IMG/VR virus record: IMGVR_UViG_3300035698_009068
Span: 1 to 31,573 of that record
DNA length: 31,573 nucleotides
Strand: one strand, 5' to 3'
Origin: a virus
The notes below the pieces were generated by a model, which was not told the DNA's origin, made no database searches, and saw only the letters and a program-made list of their open reading frames with translations. Shown here one piece after another: positions 28,307 to 31,573 of this stretch (position 1 is its first letter; the number at the start of each line of letters is the position of its first letter). The translations under genes were made by a program, and so were the position numbers.

Positions 28307-30928
28307 ATGAACGATGCTCCCACAATGAATATAGGGAATTTGTTAGTTCACTTGGGATTAGACAATGCGCAATTTGCCGCAGCGATACGGGGAGCCGAGC
28401 AGCAAATGGCTAGATCAGCTGCTCGGCTTACTGCTATTGGTACCAAAATGTCGTTAGCAATATCTTTGCCCGTCATTGCTATTTCTGCGGCAGCTATAAA
28501 AAAGACGATTGATTTGGAATCGGCTTTTACAGGCGTCAAGAAAACAGTGGAAGCTACAGCGAAAGAATTTGATGTATTACAAAAAGGTTTCGAAAAAATG
28601 TCGCTTACAACGCCTATCCTTTTGACGGAGTTATATGGGGTAGGAGAGGCAGCGGGACAATTAGGAATTCATACTGAAAACATATTAGGCTTTACCAAGG
28701 TTATGGGGGATTTGGGTGTTACCACTGATATCTCTGCGAGGGATGCTGCGATGGCGTTAGCTCGTTTTGCTAACATAACTCAAATGTCCCAAACTGATTT
28801 TGACCGTTTGGGTTCTACGATTGTTGAATTAGGAAATAATTTAGCCACGACCGAATCTCAAATTGTTGAGATGTCTTTAAGATTAGCCGGTGCCGGTAAA
28901 CAATTAGGATTAACAGAAGCGAACATACTGTCTCTTGCCGCTGCTATATCTTCTGTGGGTATAAAAGCTGAGGCTGGTGGTACTGCTATGAGCCGTGTTA
29001 TGTTAGATATGAAATCATACGTAATGGGGGCCTCTGATGAATTAAAAACGTTGGCGAAAGTTGCGGGTGTAACAGAAGAAGTATTTTCAAAAACGTTTAA
29101 CAGAGACAGTGTAGAAGCTATACAACTATTTGTAGAGGGATTAGACAAATTAAGAAAAGCCAACATAGACACATCAAAGGTATTAAAGGAGTTTGGATGG
29201 AATAATGTACGTGTTCGTGATTCTCTTTTAAGATTATCACTTGCTAGCGACATTTTAGAAAAGTCATCTAAATTAGGAACCAAAGCTTGGGAAGAAAATC
29301 TGGCACTAGTAAAAGAAGCGAAATTAAGATATTCCACCATGGCTTCTCAATTATCGTTATTTAGAAATCAATTAATATTAGCAGCGAAAGGAATTGGCGA
29401 GATTGTAATGCCCCGTTTCAAAGCTTTGGTAGATTGGTTGAGAACTTCTACGAAATGGTGGAACGGTTTAAGTCTTGAAATGAAAACGTTGGTGGTGGAT
29501 ATAGCGTTGATTGCTGCTGTTATTGGTCCTGCTTTATTGGCTTTAGGTTTATTAGGGAAATCTTTTGCTGTTATTACGGCCACAGCTACCACTTTGGCCG
29601 GTGTGTTTACTGCTTTGGTAGGCGTTATTCTTAGCCCACTTGGAGCGGTTCTATTATTGGTCGCAATAGCTTATACTTTACGTGCTGCGTGGAAACAAAA
29701 TACTGAAGCGATAAAAGTTCAATTGGAAGGGTTTTTTGGTTTCTTTGAAACAGGTTACAACTGGTTATCTGGAACGGTTATTAAACCTTTTCTTGATTGG
29801 ATGAATAAGAATTGGAAAGACCTTTTTATCTCTATTGGTGACGGGGCTAAAGAATTTTTATCGAATTTGGCTGGTGGTTTTTCGGGCACATGGGCAGCGT
29901 TAAAATCTATTGTTAAAGGTGACATTTTTACTGATTGGGGTAAAGTTAGTGAAGATGCCTCTCGTGCCTTCTTAAAAACCGATAAAGATGTTAGGGCAAT
30001 ATTAGGAAAAACGATGAAGTTTGTAGCTGATGATTTTGAGGCTACTGCTGTTAGTCTTGGAGAATTTGGGACGTATGTAGTTGATGACTTAGCTACTTTA
30101 ATGGACAACGTAAAGAAACAATTTGGAGATGACGCTGACGCTTTAATAGCGTTGTTAAATAGCAAGGTTATTAAGTTACAAGGAGTTGATGGTCAATCGG
30201 TTATTGGTTCCATATTAAGTGCGAAAGAGGTTCAAGAGATTAACAATGCGATGACTGGTCTTATTGATAATATGAATAATTTTAAGGAGGTTACGGAAGA
30301 AGCTCTTGGGCCTTTGGATTCTTGGGTAAAGATGTCTCAAGAGGTGAGTTTGAACATGGAGTATGCTTTTGTAAACGCTTTGGATAGTGCGGGTGATGCG
30401 TTGGCTCAATTTGTGTTAACCGGAAAAGCGAATTTCAAAGAATTGGCCGCATCTTTTATCGCTGATATCACCGCAATTATAATCAAGGCTCTAATTGCCA
30501 AAGCTATATTAGCTGCGATAGGAATGTTGAGCCCAAGCCCTTCTTCCGGTATGGATACGGGAATGGGTTCGACTAATAGTGGTTTTATCTTTGATGGAAA
30601 AGCCGATGGCGGGATATTCCCTGGTTCTTTCCAAGCCTTCGCAAATGGCGGTATAGCCAACAGGCCCACATTAGGATTGATAGGTGAAGGGGGTCAAAAC
30701 GAAGCGGTTGTACCGTTGCCTGATGGTCGTTCTATCCCTGTTAACATGAAGGGCGGTGGGATGACCCCGCCAACTGTTATTATTAATAATAATACAGGCG
30801 AAAAAATAGAACAAAAAGGGTCACCACAATTCGATGGAGAGAGTTGGATAGTAACTACAGTCGTAAAAAACATCGGACAGTATGGATCCATAAGACGTTC
30901 TATACAAGGAATGCAGAAAGGAATATAA
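28307..30928 (+). CDS. Tail tape measure protein
   Basis: An 873-aa protein downstream of the G/GT chaperones. The first 60 residues are typical (NIGNLLVHLGLDNAQFAAAI ... AIGTKMSLAISLPVI), followed by the TP901-type core with DLESAFTGVKKTVEATAKEF, YGVGEAAGQLGIHTENILGF and LSLAAAISSVGIKAEAGGTA. Hydrophobic segments at about 395-465 could insert in the host membrane during injection. The end GGIANRPTLGLIGEGGQNEA and VVPLPDG is the standard C-terminal signature. By the usual scale of about 0.15 nm per residue the tail would be roughly 130 nm long, an inference. No lytic transglycosylase domain is seen. Confidence 0.95.
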   Translation: MNDAPTMNIGNLLVHLGLDNAQFAAAIRGAEQQMARSAARLTAIGTKMSLAISLPVIAISAAAIKKTIDLESAFTGVKKTVEATAKEFDVLQKGFEKMSLTTPILLTELYGVGEAAGQLGIHTENILGFTKVMGDLGVTTDISARDAAMALARFANITQMSQTDFDRLGSTIVELGNNLATTESQIVEMSLRLAGAGKQLGLTEANILSLAAAISSVGIKAEAGGTAMSRVMLDMKSYVMGASDELKTLAKVAGVTEEVFSKTFNRDSVEAIQLFVEGLDKLRKANIDTSKVLKEFGWNNVRVRDSLLRLSLASDILEKSSKLGTKAWEENLALVKEAKLRYSTMASQLSLFRNQLILAAKGIGEIVMPRFKALVDWLRTSTKWWNGLSLEMKTLVVDIALIAAVIGPALLALGLLGKSFAVITATATTLAGVFTALVGVILSPLGAVLLLVAIAYTLRAAWKQNTEAIKVQLEGFFGFFETGYNWLSGTVIKPFLDWMNKNWKDLFISIGDGAKEFLSNLAGGFSGTWAALKSIVKGDIFTDWGKVSEDASRAFLKTDKDVRAILGKTMKFVADDFEATAVSLGEFGTYVVDDLATLMDNVKKQFGDDADALIALLNSKVIKLQGVDGQSVIGSILSAKEVQEINNAMTGLIDNMNNFKEVTEEALGPLDSWVKMSQEVSLNMEYAFVNALDSAGDALAQFVLTGKANFKELAASFIADITAIIIKALIAKAILAAIGMLSPSPSSGMDTGMGSTNSGFIFDGKADGGIFPGSFQAFANGGIANRPTLGLIGEGGQNEAVVPLPDGRSIPVNMKGGGMTPPTVIINNNTGEKIEQKGSPQFDGESWIVTTVVKNIGQYGSIRRSIQGMQKGI

Positions 30929-31282
30929 ATGCCCGCTTATCCGACATTATCAACGTTTCCTATAGACAGTGCCTATAATGAGGGACTGGCTTTTGATCCA
31001 ACTATAAAATCTCAATTTGAAGATGGTACGATTGTTAGTAGAGCACGGCATTCAACGACTAAAAAACAATGGTCCTTATCTTACAATAATTTAACAGAAG
31101 CAGATAAACTTCTTCTTACCGATTTTCAAACTGCTGTCATGGTTTCTTCTTTGACGTTTACTTGGACGAATCCACAAGATGATGCGAGTTACACTGTAAG
31201 GTTCGCTGAACCCTTATCGTTTGATATGGTTCCTAGAAAACCAGGGACGTGGGAATTGTCTCTTACATTGATTGAGGCTTAA
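30929..31282 (+). CDS. Minor tail protein M-like (tail tip)
   Basis: A 117-aa protein immediately after the tape measure (0 bases between). FEDGTIVSRARHSTTKKQWS, then LTFTWTNPQDDASYTVRFAE and PRKPGTWELSLTLIEA fit the lambda gpM/phage minor tail protein family, with the P-x-x-W-x-L-x-L end. It links the tail tube to the tip. AGAAAGGA before the ATG. Confidence 0.78.
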   Translation: MPAYPTLSTFPIDSAYNEGLAFDPTIKSQFEDGTIVSRARHSTTKKQWSLSYNNLTEADKLLLTDFQTAVMVSSLTFTWTNPQDDASYTVRFAEPLSFDMVPRKPGTWELSLTLIEA

Positions 31283-31284
31283 AA

Positions 31285-31573
31285 ATGAAATCATTACCAA
31301 CAAATGTAATATTAGAAAAAAATAAATTATCTACAGCCAGTGCTTGGTTATTGTTATTAAAAATAACGTTGACCGACGCAACAGAAATTTTACTAGCACG
31401 AAACACAGAGGACATTACCTATGGTGGAGAGGTGTACACAGCTTTTAATTTTGAATTGGATTCGGTCGTACAAGATACCAAAGGCAAAATACCAACTCTT
31501 GTATTAAAGGTAAGTAATATTACCCGTCTTATTGAATCGAAGCTTCAAGACCTTAATGGAGGCAATGGTTCTC
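31285..31573 (+). CDS. Minor tail protein L/DUF1833-like, N-terminal fragment
   Basis: The frame is open to the window edge (96 codons visible). It starts 2 bases after the M-like stop. AWLLLLKITLTDATEILLAR followed by NTEDITYGGEVYTAFNFELD and KGKIPTLVLKVSNITRLIES is the plan of DUF1833/gpL tail-tip proteins. It probably continues with the gpL zinc or iron-sulphur domain beyond the window. Confidence 0.78.
   Translation, partial: MKSLPTNVILEKNKLSTASAWLLLLKITLTDATEILLARNTEDITYGGEVYTAFNFELDSVVQDTKGKIPTLVLKVSNITRLIESKLQDLNGGNGS

Noticed and set aside
28858-29340. Minus-strand ORF of 160 codons within the tape measure gene
   Set aside because: The opposite strand codes the conserved tape measure core; no start signals.
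1-31573. CRISPR array, insertion sequence, integrase or attachment site
   Set aside because: No regularly spaced repeats, transposase, recombinase motifs or paired att-like repeats were seen; the Lys-codon repeats are coding.

Overview
The window is part of a tailed double-stranded DNA phage (or prophage) genome with a siphovirus-type long, non-contractile tail. It is AT-rich, and most genes have AGAAAGGA-like ribosome binding sites. Two things point to a host in the Planctomycetes/PVC group. One is a secreted protein with a single dockerin-like repeat of the kind that is abundant there (about 15.6-15.9 kb). The other is an 18-residue peptide ending in ELEERIAP, which resembles motifs I recall from planctomycetal exported proteins. 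This host assignment is an inference.

Left arm (1-6157, minus strand): an early or regulatory operon read leftwards from a divergent control region at 6158-6731. In transcription order it encodes a DUF3150-like protein, a MoxR-type AAA+ ATPase, a vWA/metallopeptidase-like protein, a possible 29-aa protein, an unknown 238-aa protein, an XRE-type HTH protein, a sigma-70-like protein, an SNF2 helicase and a gene cut by the window edge. Four of these genes share an AAAGGACAAG translation start box. Strong hairpins lie in the leader and in two of the gaps.

Right arm (6732-31573, plus strand): packaging and virion genes. First come small and large terminase, two small proteins, portal, a 33-aa membrane protein, a DnaJ-domain protein and a MuF-like minor head protein. 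An ADP-ribosyltransferase (ART) domain lies in the same frame as the MuF protein, separated from it only by one UAG codon. An accessory island (about 13.8-16.45 kb) follows, with strong hairpins, small genes, a frameshifted zinc-ribbon gene with a U-UUU-UUA site, the dockerin protein, the ELEERIAP peptide, a tRNA-Thr(UGU)-like gene with 17 extra bases in its anticodon loop, and Cys-rich small ORFs on both strands. A good sigma-70-like promoter at 16386-16414 then precedes the prohead protease/scaffold, decoration protein, major capsid protein, a DUF115/MptE-like protein, a lipoprotein, and neck proteins. Two fibre-like proteins flank a Cys-rich protein. Two tandem paralogous tail-terminator candidates, the tail tube, tail assembly chaperones G/GT with a textbook -1 frameshift signal, the tape measure and tip proteins complete the arm. 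No lysis cassette, integrase, polymerase or attachment site was recognised.

The observations most worth following are the amber-separated MuF-ART toxin, the tRNA insertion at the classical intron position, the two U/A-run frameshift sites, and the host-like exported/dockerin peptides carried by the phage.
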